This document shows, in pieces, positions 1-9,133 of a DNA stretch of 64,000 nucleotides; position 1 is the first letter of the stretch; every line of letters begins with the position of its first letter. Location of the stretch: NCBI RefSeq assembly GCF_011617465.1, contig NZ_CP050153.1, forward strand, positions 620,001-684,000, given 5' to 3'. Both the position numbers and the translations under genes were made by a program. The notes beneath the pieces are model-generated. The model saw nothing but the letters and a program-made list of their open reading frames with translations. It was not told where the DNA came from and did not search any database. This DNA is from Brevibacterium pigmentatum. Lineage in GTDB: Bacteria > Actinomycetota > Actinomycetes > Actinomycetales > Brevibacteriaceae.

Positions 1-108
1 CACGTCCTGCGGGAGCTCGCCCACCATTGCGGGCACGCGGACATCCTGCGCGAGCAGATCCTCGCCGAACGGGGGAGACGCGGCGGCTGGTCCGGTGTCG
101 CGCGCTAG
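1..108 (+). CDS. C-terminal fragment of a DinB / DUF664-type protein
   Basis: The reading frame is open from the first base and ends at TAG 106-108, so only the last 35 residues are present. The visible part contains HVLRELAHHCGHADILREQI, a helix typical of the C-terminus of DUF664/DinB-like four-helix proteins. In that family spaced histidines bind a metal; here HH and GHAD are the candidate ligands. Members are often mycothiol-linked or of unknown function. The gene starts upstream of the window, so neither its start nor its operon can be judged. The family call is recognition from a short segment. Confidence 0.6.
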   Translation, partial: HVLRELAHHCGHADILREQILAERGRRGGWSGVAR

Positions 109-271
109 GGAAGGGCCGCCTCGGTAAGTCGGGGGGGGTGCGTGATGGCGGGGCCGCCTCGGCGATCTGACGCTCCCGAGTGAGTACGGTCCCGCGGGCG
201 AGCCCCGCGACCGGCATCGTCTGCGCGGATCAGCCCTGAGTATGATGTGAGCCCGGCGGCGCAGAACTACC
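109..271 (+). repeat. Intergenic stretch with two copies of a dispersed GCCGCCTCGG motif
   Basis: There is no gene here. The stretch contains GCCGCCTCGGT at 115-125 and GCCGCCTCGGCGA at 153-165, both preceded by GG and separated by a G-rich tract. The same motif recurs in other intergenic regions of this window in the same orientation: 2936, 6522, 35377 and 42799, with a one-mismatch copy at 14328. No clear terminator hairpin or SD is visible before the kinase start at 272. Confidence 0.55.
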
Positions 272-1897
272 ATGGCCGACATGAGCAATCGATCGATCCG
301 GACCGAGGGCCACCGCCCGGAGCCGCAGCAGCGCACCCCCGACCGCGTCGACCGCATCCGTCGCACCCTCACTGCTCATCCTTGGATCGTCGACTCGCTG
401 CTCTGGGCTCTGCCGATCACCTATCTGACCGTCGTCTTCACCTCCTCCCAGGCCGAGCGGAGCGAGATCGCCCTGGTGCCCGTGGCAGTGCAGGTCGGCA
501 TCGTTCTGCTCCAGACGCTGCCGCTGGGACTGCGGCGCACTGCCCCGCTGCTGAGCTCCTCGCTCATCGCCGTCGGCTGCCTGCTGACCGTGCTCACGAT
601 GATGGGACCGACCTTCGGCATCGTCGCCGTTCCGATCACCGTGTATTCGACGACGGCGTGGGGGACACGCAACCACGGTCGCATCGTGCTCGTCCTGGGT
701 CTCCTCGGCGCGCTCTTCCTGGGCGGGTGGCTCTACCTCGTGTCCCTGCAGGCGACGATCGGGGTGAACCCGCGACCCTTGGCATTCGGTGAGTACGTTC
801 TGCTGGTCGTCGTCGTGGCACTGTGTGCGTCGATCGTGCTCATCGCCTGGCTGTTGGGCGGAGTCGGATTCCGTCGCCGCCGCGAGATCGAGGGTATTCG
901 GGAGCGCAACCGCCTGTTGGAACGCGAACGCGAATCCGAGACACGGCTGGCCGCCGATGCCGAACGCATGCGCATCGCTCGCGAAATGCATGATGTCATC
1001 GCCCATTCCCTGTCCGTCGTCATCGCTCAGGCCGACGGAGGACGCTATGCGGCGAAGACCGATCCGGCCGTCGCGGTCGGAGCCCTCGAAACCATCGCAC
1101 AGACCGGACGGGAAGCCTTGGCACAGACGCGGTCGCTGCTCGGCTTCCTCCGCGCCGAGGAGGACGACGAGCGCTCTTCGTCGCCGCTGCCCGGCGTCGC
1201 CGACATCGGCTCCCTCATCGCCGATGTGCGATCGGCGGGGCTTCCGGTCTCGGTGACCGAACTGGATGAGGTCGACCGCGGCCGCTTGGCCGAAGGAGCG
1301 TCGCTCGCCGTCTACCGCATCGTTCAGGAAGCGCTGACGAATGTGCTCAAACATGCTGGGGACGGTGCCCGGGCACATGTCGAGCTGCTGGCCGAGGACG
1401 CAGAGCTCGTCGCCCGGATCAGCGACAACGGAACCGGAAACGAGGCAGGCCGCATGAACGGAGAGACGGACAGCCACGGAGCCGACGACCCGGCACGGAA
1501 TGCGACCCACGGCCGTGGCTACGGCATCGTCGGCATGCAGGAACGCGCTGCGCTCTACGGCGGCACGCTCATGGCCCGGCCGATCCGGTCGACCGGAGTG
1601 AAGGACCGGTCCGAAGGGCACACCGACGCGAAGCCCGGGTTCTCCTCCGGCGCGGTCATGGGTAGCGCTTTCGGAACGACGACGGGATTCCTCGTCGAGG
1701 CCAGGTTGCCGCTGTCCGCTCCCGTGCCCAGTCCCGAACCCGAAGCCGATCCCAGCCTCACTCCGGGCGCCGGCCCCCATGATTCGTCCGACCATGGGGA
1801 GAATGGGTCTGCAGGAACCGGGCAGACAGCCGTAGCAGGGCAGACCGCCGAGGCGGGAGAGAATCATACCGCCGAAGTCGAGGAGAGCAGCCGATGA
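272..1897 (+). CDS. NarL-family sensor histidine kinase (HisKA_3)
   Basis: Membrane sensor kinase of 541 aa that should autophosphorylate and pass phosphate to the response regulator starting at 1894. Hydrophobic segments lie at about 40-58, 67-85, 92-124, 137-158 and 173-198. A basic coiled-coil linker follows, then the HisKA_3 box REMHDVIAHS with phospho-acceptor His240. The HATPase part shows an N box (EALTNVLKHAG) and a G box (GRGYGIVGMQERA). Two things are odd. About 25 polar residues are inserted between the ATP-binding motifs (after ISDNGTGN). About 60 C-terminal residues are Pro/Glu/Gly-rich and probably disordered. No convincing SD precedes ATG 272, and ATG 281 (MSNRS) is an alternative start. 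The stop overlaps the regulator start (ATGA), so the two are co-translated. The ABC exporter downstream is the likely target. Confidence 0.9.
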   Translation: MADMSNRSIRTEGHRPEPQQRTPDRVDRIRRTLTAHPWIVDSLLWALPITYLTVVFTSSQAERSEIALVPVAVQVGIVLLQTLPLGLRRTAPLLSSSLIAVGCLLTVLTMMGPTFGIVAVPITVYSTTAWGTRNHGRIVLVLGLLGALFLGGWLYLVSLQATIGVNPRPLAFGEYVLLVVVVALCASIVLIAWLLGGVGFRRRREIEGIRERNRLLERERESETRLAADAERMRIAREMHDVIAHSLSVVIAQADGGRYAAKTDPAVAVGALETIAQTGREALAQTRSLLGFLRAEEDDERSSSPLPGVADIGSLIADVRSAGLPVSVTELDEVDRGRLAEGASLAVYRIVQEALTNVLKHAGDGARAHVELLAEDAELVARISDNGTGNEAGRMNGETDSHGADDPARNATHGRGYGIVGMQERAALYGGTLMARPIRSTGVKDRSEGHTDAKPGFSSGAVMGSAFGTTTGFLVEARLPLSAPVPSPEPEADPSLTPGAGPHDSSDHGENGSAGTGQTAVAGQTAEAGENHTAEVEESSR

Positions 1898-2820
1898 GCG
1901 TCGATGGCGAGGCGACCGTGCACGGTCGAACCGATGCTCGGGAGAGCGGGCCGCTTCGCGTCGTCCTCGTCGATGACCAGGCCCTCGTGAGGGCGGGCTT
2001 CGCCATGGTCATCGACTCCCAGCCGGACCTCACCGTCGTCGGACAGGCCGGCGACGGTGCGGCAGGTCTCGACATCGTCAGGCAGGACGAACCCGATGTC
2101 GTGCTCATGGACGTTCGGATGCCGCGTATCGACGGTATCGAAGCGACCCAGCGGATCCTTGCTCTCGCCGACGAGGGGACGATCCGTCCCCCGAAGATCA
2201 TCGTGCTGACCACCTTCGACGATGACGATTACGCCCTGCGCGCGCTGCGGGCCGGTGCGTCAGGCTTTCTGCTCAAAGACACCCTGCCCGAGGTGCTCCT
2301 CGAGTCGATCCGCACCGTCGTCGACGGCGGTGCCGTCATCGCTCCCACCACCACCAGGCGACTGCTCGAGACACGACTCCTGCCCCACCTCGGCGCCGGA
2401 GACCTTCCCCATTCGAATCCGCAATCGGCGGCCTCGGGAACCGATGCGACATCGGCCGAGGGCGTTGTGCCCGCCCCACTCGGGGACGGTGAGCCTGCAT
2501 CATCCGAGGTCGGCACTTCTGCGTCGAGCAGTCGGGGGTCGCTGAACACCGCTGGCGCGGATGAGTCCGGGCGGGCCGGTGCGAGCCGTCTCGAGGCGGC
2601 CGATAGGCGTCGGTTGGAGTCACTGACCCAGCGCGAGACCGAGGTCCTCATCCTCATCGCCACCGGGCTGAGCAACACCGAGATCGGCGAGCGGCTCTTT
2701 CTCGCCCAACCGACCGTGAAGACCCACGTCGGTCGGATCCTCATGAAGCTCGGGGCCCGTGACCGTGTGCAGGCCGTCGTGTTCGCCTACGAAGCCGGCC
2801 TCGTCGGTCCCGGTCACTGA
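1894..2820 (+). CDS. LuxR/NarL-family response regulator
   Basis: Cytoplasmic DNA-binding regulator of 308 aa, partner of the kinase just upstream (4-base overlap). The receiver domain spans about residues 21-140, with acidic pair Asp27/Asp28, phospho-acceptor Asp73 in VVLMDVRMP, and the conserved Lys of GFLLKD. The C-terminal LuxR-type HTH spans about 245-300 (LTQRETEVLILIATGLSNTE, then PTVKTHVGRILMKL). Family members are usually 210-220 aa. The extra length is a linker of roughly 75 residues rich in Ser/Ala/Gly between the domains, probably disordered. Two CATCCTCAGGT repeats upstream of the ABC exporter are candidate binding sites, by inference only. Confidence 0.92.
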   Translation: MSVDGEATVHGRTDARESGPLRVVLVDDQALVRAGFAMVIDSQPDLTVVGQAGDGAAGLDIVRQDEPDVVLMDVRMPRIDGIEATQRILALADEGTIRPPKIIVLTTFDDDDYALRALRAGASGFLLKDTLPEVLLESIRTVVDGGAVIAPTTTRRLLETRLLPHLGAGDLPHSNPQSAASGTDATSAEGVVPAPLGDGEPASSEVGTSASSSRGSLNTAGADESGRAGASRLEAADRRRLESLTQRETEVLILIATGLSNTEIGERLFLAQPTVKTHVGRILMKLGARDRVQAVVFAYEAGLVGPGH

Positions 2821-2907
2821 GCCGGAAGCATCTCGCACGCGCCCGGGGCCGACCGCTCGAGACCGGTTCATCGTCGGCGGGCAAGGTCGCTCTAGGGAAT
2901 CCGAGAT

Positions 2908-2964
2908 CATCCTCAGGTATGACGGACGGGCCGCGGCCGCCTCGGCGCAAGACCATCCTCAGGT
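2908..2964 (+). promoter_or_regulatory. Paired direct repeat upstream of ABC exporter, candidate regulator site
   Basis: CATCCTCAGGT occurs exactly at 2908-2918 and 2954-2964, a spacing of 46 bp. Each half contains the near-palindromic core CCTCAGG. The pair lies between the response regulator stop (2820) and the ATPase start (3004), where a NarL-type regulator would be expected to bind. One GCCGCCTCGGCG motif (2936-2947) lies between the repeats. The regulatory role is inferred. Confidence 0.35.
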
Positions 2965-3003
2965 CCGATGTGGGCGGGTGGGCCCGGCGACGAAGCTGGA
3001 GGT

Positions 3004-3930
3004 ATGAACACATCAGCGACATACACCGATGCCCATCCGTCCCAGACTCCGCCTCCGAACCGAGCACAGGACCCGACCCCTGGTCAGGGTTCGAATCCCG
3101 CACCGAGGCTGGCCATCCAAGCCATCGGACTGCGCAAGACCTACGGTAGAGGGGACGCGCAGGTCAGGCCGCTCGACGACCTCAGCCTCGACATCGAAGC
3201 CGAACGCTTCACCGCCATCATGGGACCGTCCGGCTCGGGCAAATCGACGCTGCTCAACATGCTCGCCGGCCTCGACACCCCGGACTCGGGAGAGGTCTTC
3301 ATCGGGCGCACGGCGATCTCACGGCTGAACGACCGCAAGCTCACGGCGCTGCGCCGCGACCGCATCGGCTTCGTCTTCCAGTCCTTCAACCTCGTGCCCG
3401 CGATGAGTGCCGAAGAGAACATCCTGCTGCCCTCCCAGCTGTCGGGGCAGAAGACCGACCGCCGCATCTTCGACCGCATGGTCGACCTGCTCGGTCTGCG
3501 CGAGCGCCTGGGGCACCGGCCGCACGAGCTCTCCGGCGGACAGCAGCAGAGAGTCGCCGTCGCTCGCGCACTCGTCGCCCAGCCCGACGTGCTCGTCGCC
3601 GACGAGCCCACCGGCAACCTCGACTCGAACTCCGGTGAAGAGGTCCTGAACATCCTGCGCGCCTCGGTCGATGAACTCGGTCAGACCGTCGTCATGGTCA
3701 CCCACGATCCGCGGGCTGCGGCTCGCGCCGACCGTGTCGTCCTGCTCGCCGACGGACGACTGGCCGGTGAGCTCGCCCAACCGGACCCGGAATCCGTGGC
3801 CACCGCCCTGATGAATGTCACGGCAGCCTCGGCAGCTTCGGGAGCCGCACCCGCTGGCCAGTCGGCCGGGTCTCCAGCTGGCCACGGGGCTGCAGCCGCA
3901 ACCGCGCCGACGGACGGAGGTGCCCGATGA
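3004..3930 (+). CDS. ABC transporter ATP-binding protein (MacB/LolD type)
   Basis: ATPase subunit of an ABC exporter, about 308 aa, pairing with the permease at 3927. It has Walker A GPSGSGKST, signature LSGGQQQRVAVARAL, Walker B VLVADEPTGNLD and the switch His in VTHDPRAAARAD. This pattern is typical of the MacB/LolD/FtsE branch, which works with FtsX-fold permeases in antimicrobial-peptide or lipoprotein export. A Pro-rich N-terminal tail of about 35 residues precedes the core. The C-terminal 40 residues are Ala/Gly/Pro-rich. GGAGG lies only one base before ATG 3004. An in-frame ATG at 2968 would add 12 residues, so the start is uncertain. The stop overlaps the permease start by 4 bases. 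Control by the upstream two-component system is inferred from position. Confidence 0.88.
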   Translation: MNTSATYTDAHPSQTPPPNRAQDPTPGQGSNPAPRLAIQAIGLRKTYGRGDAQVRPLDDLSLDIEAERFTAIMGPSGSGKSTLLNMLAGLDTPDSGEVFIGRTAISRLNDRKLTALRRDRIGFVFQSFNLVPAMSAEENILLPSQLSGQKTDRRIFDRMVDLLGLRERLGHRPHELSGGQQQRVAVARALVAQPDVLVADEPTGNLDSNSGEEVLNILRASVDELGQTVVMVTHDPRAAARADRVVLLADGRLAGELAQPDPESVATALMNVTAASAASGAAPAGQSAGSPAGHGAAAATAPTDGGAR

Positions 3931-6464
3931 TCCGCATCGCCTGGTCCAACCTCCGCAGCGCCTCCGGGCGTCTGAGTGCGGCGATGATCGCGATCGCCGT
4001 CTCAGTGGCCTTCATCGTCGCGGCCCTCCTGTTCTCCCAGGCCTTCGGCGACACCCTGCGCAACCAGGTCCAAGCCGAATGGGCCGGTGCCGACGTCGCG
4101 GTCACCGCGGACGAACCCGACGATCCGGCCGCTGCAGCCGATGAGGTCTCACCGCTCACCGATTCCATGCGTCAGACGGTGGCCGACGTCGAAGGGGTCG
4201 AGTCCGCCCAGCTCACCCAGTCCGCGTTCGTCGCCGTCGAGGCCGGGTCCACCTCGGTGACGGGGACGGCCACGAACCTCCCACAGGGACAGGTCGACAC
4301 CGTGGACGGCTCCGTCCCGGACTCGGATGACGAACTCATGCTCCGCGAAGCCGATGCGAAGACCCTTGGGGCCGGCGTCGGTGACACCATCACCCTCGGC
4401 GAATTCGACGGGCCGGGGCATTCCGCCGCCGACGGCCCGAGCTACACCGTCTCGGGCATCATGCCCGGCTCCTCCTCGGCGGGGATGAATCTCTACCTCA
4501 CCGACGACGGGCTGGCCTCGGCTCCGGGTGAGCTCATGGCCGACTCCATCCGAGTCGTCGCCGACGACGGAGGCGATCGCGCAGGGCTCGCCGAGGCGGT
4601 CGAATCCGCTCTCGCCGATGCCGGTGCCGGAAAGGGCGTCTCAGTTCGGACCGTCGACCAGGTCGTCGAGGAGCAGATCGAGTCGCTGTCGAACACCTCG
4701 GACATGCTCTCGACTGTCGGCATCGCCTTCGGCCTGCTGGCCGCGGGGGTCGCGGCACTCGTCATCTCGAACACGTTCAACGTCCTCGTCGCCTCCCGCA
4801 CAAGAGTCCTCGCGCTCTTCCGCGCAATCGGAGCCTCACGCAGCCAGGTGCGCGGGGCCGCGGTGGTGGAGAGCCTCAGCCTCGGGGTCGTCGGCTCCGT
4901 GCTCGGCGTCGGCCTCGGTCTCCTCATCGGATGGGGGCTCTCAACCGTGGTCCGTGCGTTCTGGATGCCGGAATTCGCTCAGATGTCACCGTCCGTCTCG
5001 GCGTTCGTCGTCGGGCCCGTCGTCGGCATCCTCGTCACCCTCGGTGCAGGGTTGATCCCCGCGATCCGGGCCTCCCGGGTGTCCCCGATCGAGGCACTCC
5101 GACCGGTCGATGTGCCTGCGGCTGCCCCGCGCATCCGGTGGGTGCGACTGAGCCTGTCGCTTGTGCTCGGCATCGGCGGAATCGCGCTGTGCCTGCTCGG
5201 GACCACGAGCCAGTCCGTGCTGTTCGGCATCGTCGGCTGCTTCGCGCTCTTCGTCGCTCTCCTCGTCGGTGCGAAGGTCTTCGTGCCGCCATTGGTGGCG
5301 CTGTTCGCCGCCGCAGTCGGCCTCCTCACCCGGCGCTCGCCGGCGGTGAAGCTGGCCGGACGGTCGGCGAGCACAGCGGGAGGACGCACCGCCTCGACGA
5401 CGGGTGCCCTGCTCATCGGAATCACCCTCGTCACGGCCGTGGTCGTCGGTTCCTCGAGCCTGCAGCGAACCCTCGAACTCGCCACTGCCGAGGACACCCC
5501 GGTCGACCTCGTGGTCTCCACGGCAGGGCAGGACGGTGCCGACGATGAGAAGATCGCCTCCGTGCTCGATGATTCGCCGATCGTCGAGGAACGCGAGAAC
5601 GTTCCGGCGCCCACCGCCTCGGTGAGCGTCGACGGGACCGGCGAGTCCGGTGATGTGGCGATCACCAGCGCCGAGGCAGCCGCCGACTCCCCGGTCCTGC
5701 GCAGCGACGGCTACGACGTCGATGAGGGCACGATCCTCCTCGACCCGATAACGGTGGGACTCGACGAGGAGGATTCTGATGTCGACGGCCAGAGCGCGAC
5801 CGTCCGCCTCGGCGATGAGAATCTCGATCTGACGATCGAGACCTCCTACGCCGTCCCCGCGGGGACGGCCCTGGTCAGCGGTGCCGACGCGAAGACCCTC
5901 GAGGGGTCCGGCGGCAGTGCGGCCGAACAGACGTGGGCGAAGATCGCCGATGATGCATCGAGCTCGCAGATCGAGGCCCTGACCTCCGAACTCGACGCCG
6001 TCGGTGCCTCAGCCGATGCGACTGCGGCACAATATCGGGCAGATTTCGCCTCGATATTCCAAGTCGCTCTGAGCGTGGTGCTCGGACTGCTGGCGGCCGC
6101 GGTGGTCATCGCCGTGATCGGAGTGAGCAACACACTCACGCTCTCGGTCATCGAACGACGCCGAGAGGGTGCCCTGCTGCGGGCGCTGGGATTCACCCGA
6201 GCTGCGATGTCGCGGATGATCACGATCGAATCGCTGCTCATGACGGTCATCGCACTCATCGTCGGAGCCGGGGTCGGGACGTTCTTCGGCTGGGTCGGAA
6301 CGGCATCGATCATGCCTGCCTCGACGAATCCGGTGCTGTCCGTGCCGTGGGCGCAGATCGGACTGATCGGCGTCGCCGCAGTGCTCGCCGCCGTTCTCGC
6401 CTCGGCGATACCGGCGAGGTCGATGTCGCGGATCGCCCCGGCCAAGGGGATGAGCATGGAGTGA
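3927..6464 (+). CDS. FtsX/MacB-like ABC transporter permease
   Basis: Integral membrane permease of 845 aa. The layout is the usual duplicated FtsX form. TM1 lies near residues 15-38, followed by an extracellular domain of about 220 residues. Three TM helices span about 260-385, with the family motif VLVASRTRVLALFRAIGASR just after the first. A central TM pair spans about 410-460. A second unit starts near 490 with another extracellular domain, then three TM helices that contain ERRREGALLRALGFTR. The extracellular parts are rich in Asp, Ser and Gly. It overlaps the ATPase gene by 4 bases and is the last gene of the sensor-regulator-ATPase-permease group. The substrate cannot be read from the sequence; peptide antibiotics or lipids are the usual candidates. 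Confidence 0.88.
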   Translation: MIRIAWSNLRSASGRLSAAMIAIAVSVAFIVAALLFSQAFGDTLRNQVQAEWAGADVAVTADEPDDPAAAADEVSPLTDSMRQTVADVEGVESAQLTQSAFVAVEAGSTSVTGTATNLPQGQVDTVDGSVPDSDDELMLREADAKTLGAGVGDTITLGEFDGPGHSAADGPSYTVSGIMPGSSSAGMNLYLTDDGLASAPGELMADSIRVVADDGGDRAGLAEAVESALADAGAGKGVSVRTVDQVVEEQIESLSNTSDMLSTVGIAFGLLAAGVAALVISNTFNVLVASRTRVLALFRAIGASRSQVRGAAVVESLSLGVVGSVLGVGLGLLIGWGLSTVVRAFWMPEFAQMSPSVSAFVVGPVVGILVTLGAGLIPAIRASRVSPIEALRPVDVPAAAPRIRWVRLSLSLVLGIGGIALCLLGTTSQSVLFGIVGCFALFVALLVGAKVFVPPLVALFAAAVGLLTRRSPAVKLAGRSASTAGGRTASTTGALLIGITLVTAVVVGSSSLQRTLELATAEDTPVDLVVSTAGQDGADDEKIASVLDDSPIVEERENVPAPTASVSVDGTGESGDVAITSAEAAADSPVLRSDGYDVDEGTILLDPITVGLDEEDSDVDGQSATVRLGDENLDLTIETSYAVPAGTALVSGADAKTLEGSGGSAAEQTWAKIADDASSSQIEALTSELDAVGASADATAAQYRADFASIFQVALSVVLGLLAAAVVIAVIGVSNTLTLSVIERRREGALLRALGFTRAAMSRMITIESLLMTVIALIVGAGVGTFFGWVGTASIMPASTNPVLSVPWAQIGLIGVAAVLAAVLASAIPARSMSRIAPAKGMSME

Positions 6465-6521
6465 GGCCGGGGGCGGGTCTCGGTGCGGCCGCGGGTGGGA
6501 GCTTCGGGTCTCCTGCCCGCG

Positions 6522-6534
6522 GCCGCCTCGGTGA
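6522..6534 (+). repeat. Dispersed GCCGCCTCGGTGA motif
   Basis: One intergenic copy of the recurring motif, 58 bases after the permease stop and before the purA promoter. It has the same orientation as the copies at 115, 153, 2936, 35377 and 42799. Confidence 0.5.
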
Positions 6535-6573
6535 GGGAATGCTCCCGATGGCGGCTGCGTCAGTGTGACCCAG

Positions 6574-6579
6574 TAGACT
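6574..6579 (+). promoter_or_regulatory. Candidate -10 box of purA
   Basis: TAGACT lies 46 bases before the purA ATG and would give a leader of about 40 nt. GAGGTG at about 6610-6615 is the likely SD. No strong -35 hexamer is visible. Confidence 0.4.
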
Positions 6580-6625
6580 TAGCGAGTAATGACATCCCCT
6601 TTTCACTTCGAGGTGAAGCACTCTC

Positions 6626-7913
6626 ATGCCAGCAATCGTTGTCGTCGGCGCTCAGTGGGGCGACGAAGGTAAAGGTAAGACCACCGACATCCTCGGCACC
6701 AGCGTCGACTACGTGGTCAAGCCCAATGGGTGGGAACAACGCCGGCCACACGGTTGTCGTCGGAGGAGAGAAATACGAACTCAAGCTCTTGCCGGCGGGC
6801 ATCCTCTCACCTAACGTCACCCCGGTCATCGGCAACGGCGTCGTCGTCAACCTCGAGGCGCTCTTCGAGGAGATCGACGCCCTCGAATCCCGCGGCGCTG
6901 ACACGTCGAAGCTGCGGATCTCCGCGAACGCCCACCTCGTGGCTCCCTACCACCAGACCCTGGACAAGGTGACCGAGCGATTCCTCGGCAAGCGGGCCAT
7001 CGGCACCACCGGCCGCGGCATCGGACCGGCCTACATGGACAAGATCGGGCGCTTGGGCATCCGAGTCCAGGACGTCTTCGACGAGTCCATCCTGCGTCAG
7101 AAGATCGAAGGATCGCTGCGGCAGAAGAACGAACTGCTCGTCAAGGTCTACAACCGTCGGGCCGTGTCGGTCGAGGAGATCGTCGAATACTTCGAACCCT
7201 TCATCGAGCGACTGCGCCCCTATGTCGCCGAGACCGAGCTCATGCTCAACGAGGCGCTCGACCGCGGTGAGGTCGTCGTCATGGAGGGTGGTCAGGCGAC
7301 CATGCTCGACGTCGACCACGGCACGTACCCGTTCGTCACCTCGTCGAACCCGACCGCCGGCGGATCCTGTGTGGGCACCGGCATCGGCCCGACCCGAATC
7401 AACCGCGTCGTCGGCATCGTCAAGGCGTACACGACCCGTGTGGGCGCCGGACCGTTCCCGACCGAGCTCTTCGATGAGATGGGCGAATACCTGCAGAAGG
7501 CCGGTGGAGAATTCGGTGTCAACACCGGACGTCCTCGCCGCTGCGGCTGGTACGACGCGGTCATCGCCCGCTACGCCGCGCGCACCAACGGCTTCACCGA
7601 CTATGTGCTGACCAAGCTCGACGTGCTCACCGGCATCGACCGAATCCCCGTGTGCGTGGCCTACGAAGTCGATGGCGAGCGTCATGACGAGATGCCGGTG
7701 TCGCAGACCGAGTTCCACCATGCGAAGCCGATCTTCGAGTACTTCGACGGCTGGACCGAGGACATCACGAAGGCTCGGACCTTCGACGATCTGCCGGAGA
7801 ACGCGCAGAAGTACGTGCTCGCACTCGAGGAGCTCTCGGGTTGCCGGATGTCGGTCATCGGCGTCGGCCCCGATCGCGAACAGTCGATCGTGCGTCACGA
7901 CCTCCTGGACTGA
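6626..7913 (+). CDS. purA: Adenylosuccinate synthetase, reading frame broken by an apparent one-base insertion
   Basis: Cytoplasmic enzyme joining IMP and aspartate with GTP hydrolysis, the first committed step to AMP. The N-terminus [14 protein letters not shown] carries the GTP-binding P-loop. Later blocks include [37 protein letters not shown] and [13 protein letters not shown]. The frame from ATG 6626 changes at 6728-6730, where GGG-T-GGG stands in place of GG-T-GGG. Removing one G restores [18 protein letters not shown] and a 428-aa protein, the normal family length. As written the gene would end after about 60 residues. Because purA is the only route to AMP from IMP and purL is intact nearby, a homopolymer consensus error is more likely than a real loss. 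A perfect hairpin terminator follows at 7950. Confidence 0.93.
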
Positions 7914-7949
7914 GCGGGTTCCCGGGAGCGTCCCGGATCGAATCAACGG

Positions 7950-7990
7950 CCGAAGGGCGGAACCGACAGTGCGTCGGTTCCGCCCTTCGG
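7950..7990 (+). terminator. Intrinsic terminator after purA
   Basis: A perfect 18-bp stem: left arm 7950-7967 (CCGAAGGGCGGAACCGAC), 5-base loop, right arm 7973-7990. There is no long T-run, which is common for actinobacterial hairpin terminators. Confidence 0.85.
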
Positions 7991-8086
7991 CGTCTGCCCG
8001 CTCAGTGGGAACGCCGGGCAAAGCACTCAGGCTGCTTGTCTCATTCTCGCAGGATTCGTTGAGGGCTGAAGTCGTTCAGAGGTAAC

Positions 8087-9133
8087 GTGCCGGTCATGCT
8101 CCACTTCGGATTCCCAACGGCGAGAAGATCCACAAAGAGACGAACTCTTCTGCGCGCAGCCGCCGCGTCTGCGGGTTTAGCGCTCGCCGCGTCCACGACG
8201 GCATGCATGCCTGACATCCACAGAAACGATGGCTTCCCTCCTCCGCGGGTCACGGCAATCGCCGCAGGATCACCTGGCGGCGGCCTCGATCTGACGACCC
8301 GCATCACGAACGACGGTTTCGAAGCCGCGGGAATCGACACCTTCATGTCGATCGAGAACATGGGAGGCGGCGGAGGCAACCCAGCTCGTGCGGCCGTTCT
8401 TCAACGGGAGAACGACGGAACATCGGTCGTCTTCGAATCCAACCGCATCTTCCTCTCAAATATCACCGGAACGACCGACATGTCCCTGGATGACTTCACG
8501 CCGTTGGCTCAGCTGACAACGGACTATGAAGTGTGGATCGTGAACTCCGGGTCGAAGTACGACTCCGCGGAGAAAGTGCTCGACGACCTCAAGGAGGACG
8601 CGGGTTCGGTCAACTTCGGAATCGGCACCGTTCCCAGCGACGACCAGCTCAACGTCCTTCGTCCTGCCAGCGAATACGGAGTCGAGGATCTGTCCAAGCT
8701 CAATCTCGTCGCGTTCTCCGATGGCGGCGACCTCAACAACGAACTGTTGGGCGGCCGCATCGATGTGGCATCGACGGGGATGTCAGAAGCGATGGAACTC
8801 GTCGACAGCGGTGACGTCGAAATCATCGCAGTCTCAGCCCCGGAACCGGTCGATTCGGCACCAGGCGCTCCGACATGGCACGACCTCGGAATGGACATCA
8901 CGATCAACCACTGGAGGGGAGTCTTCGGTCCAAAGGATATGCCTGAGGAATCGGTCGACTGGTGGCGTGAATCATTGAAGAAAGCCGTGGAGACTGATGA
9001 GTTCGAAAAGCAGGCAGAGGCACTTGGGATCAACCCCGAATACGTCGCCGGTGACGAATGGCTCGACACAGTGATTCGCCCCGAACAAGAAGAATCGACC
9101 GAAGTGCTGGAGAAAGTGGGGTTGGTGAAATGA
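8087..9133 (+). CDS. Tripartite tricarboxylate transporter substrate-binding lipoprotein (TctC/BugE family)
   Basis: Extracytoplasmic solute receptor of a TTT system, 348 aa from GTG 8087, or 345 aa from ATG 8096. AGAGG at 8078-8082 fits GTG better (4-base spacing). The N-terminus has a twin-arginine stretch (RRTLLRAAAA), a hydrophobic core and a lipobox STTAC, so it is probably exported and lipid-anchored. The mature part follows the Bug/TctC pattern: the ligand loop AAGSPGGGLD near the start, then NMGGGGGNPARA and the C-terminal helix pair ending EVLEKVGLVK. It overlaps the TctB gene by 4 bases. Ligands of this family are carboxylates such as citrate or aromatic acids; the exact one is unknown. 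Confidence 0.88.
   Translation: MPVMLHFGFPTARRSTKRRTLLRAAAASAGLALAASTTACMPDIHRNDGFPPPRVTAIAAGSPGGGLDLTTRITNDGFEAAGIDTFMSIENMGGGGGNPARAAVLQRENDGTSVVFESNRIFLSNITGTTDMSLDDFTPLAQLTTDYEVWIVNSGSKYDSAEKVLDDLKEDAGSVNFGIGTVPSDDQLNVLRPASEYGVEDLSKLNLVAFSDGGDLNNELLGGRIDVASTGMSEAMELVDSGDVEIIAVSAPEPVDSAPGAPTWHDLGMDITINHWRGVFGPKDMPEESVDWWRESLKKAVETDEFEKQAEALGINPEYVAGDEWLDTVIRPEQEESTEVLEKVGLVK

Noticed and set aside
230..1867. 545-codon open frame on the minus strand opposite the histidine kinase
   Set aside because: Shadow of the kinase gene in high-GC DNA; no family features, and the plus-strand protein is clearly real.
6483..7913. 476-aa PurA-like frame starting upstream of purA
   Set aside because: Its first 80 residues are out of frame with the true PurA N-terminus at 6626; it is a chimera created by the frameshift.
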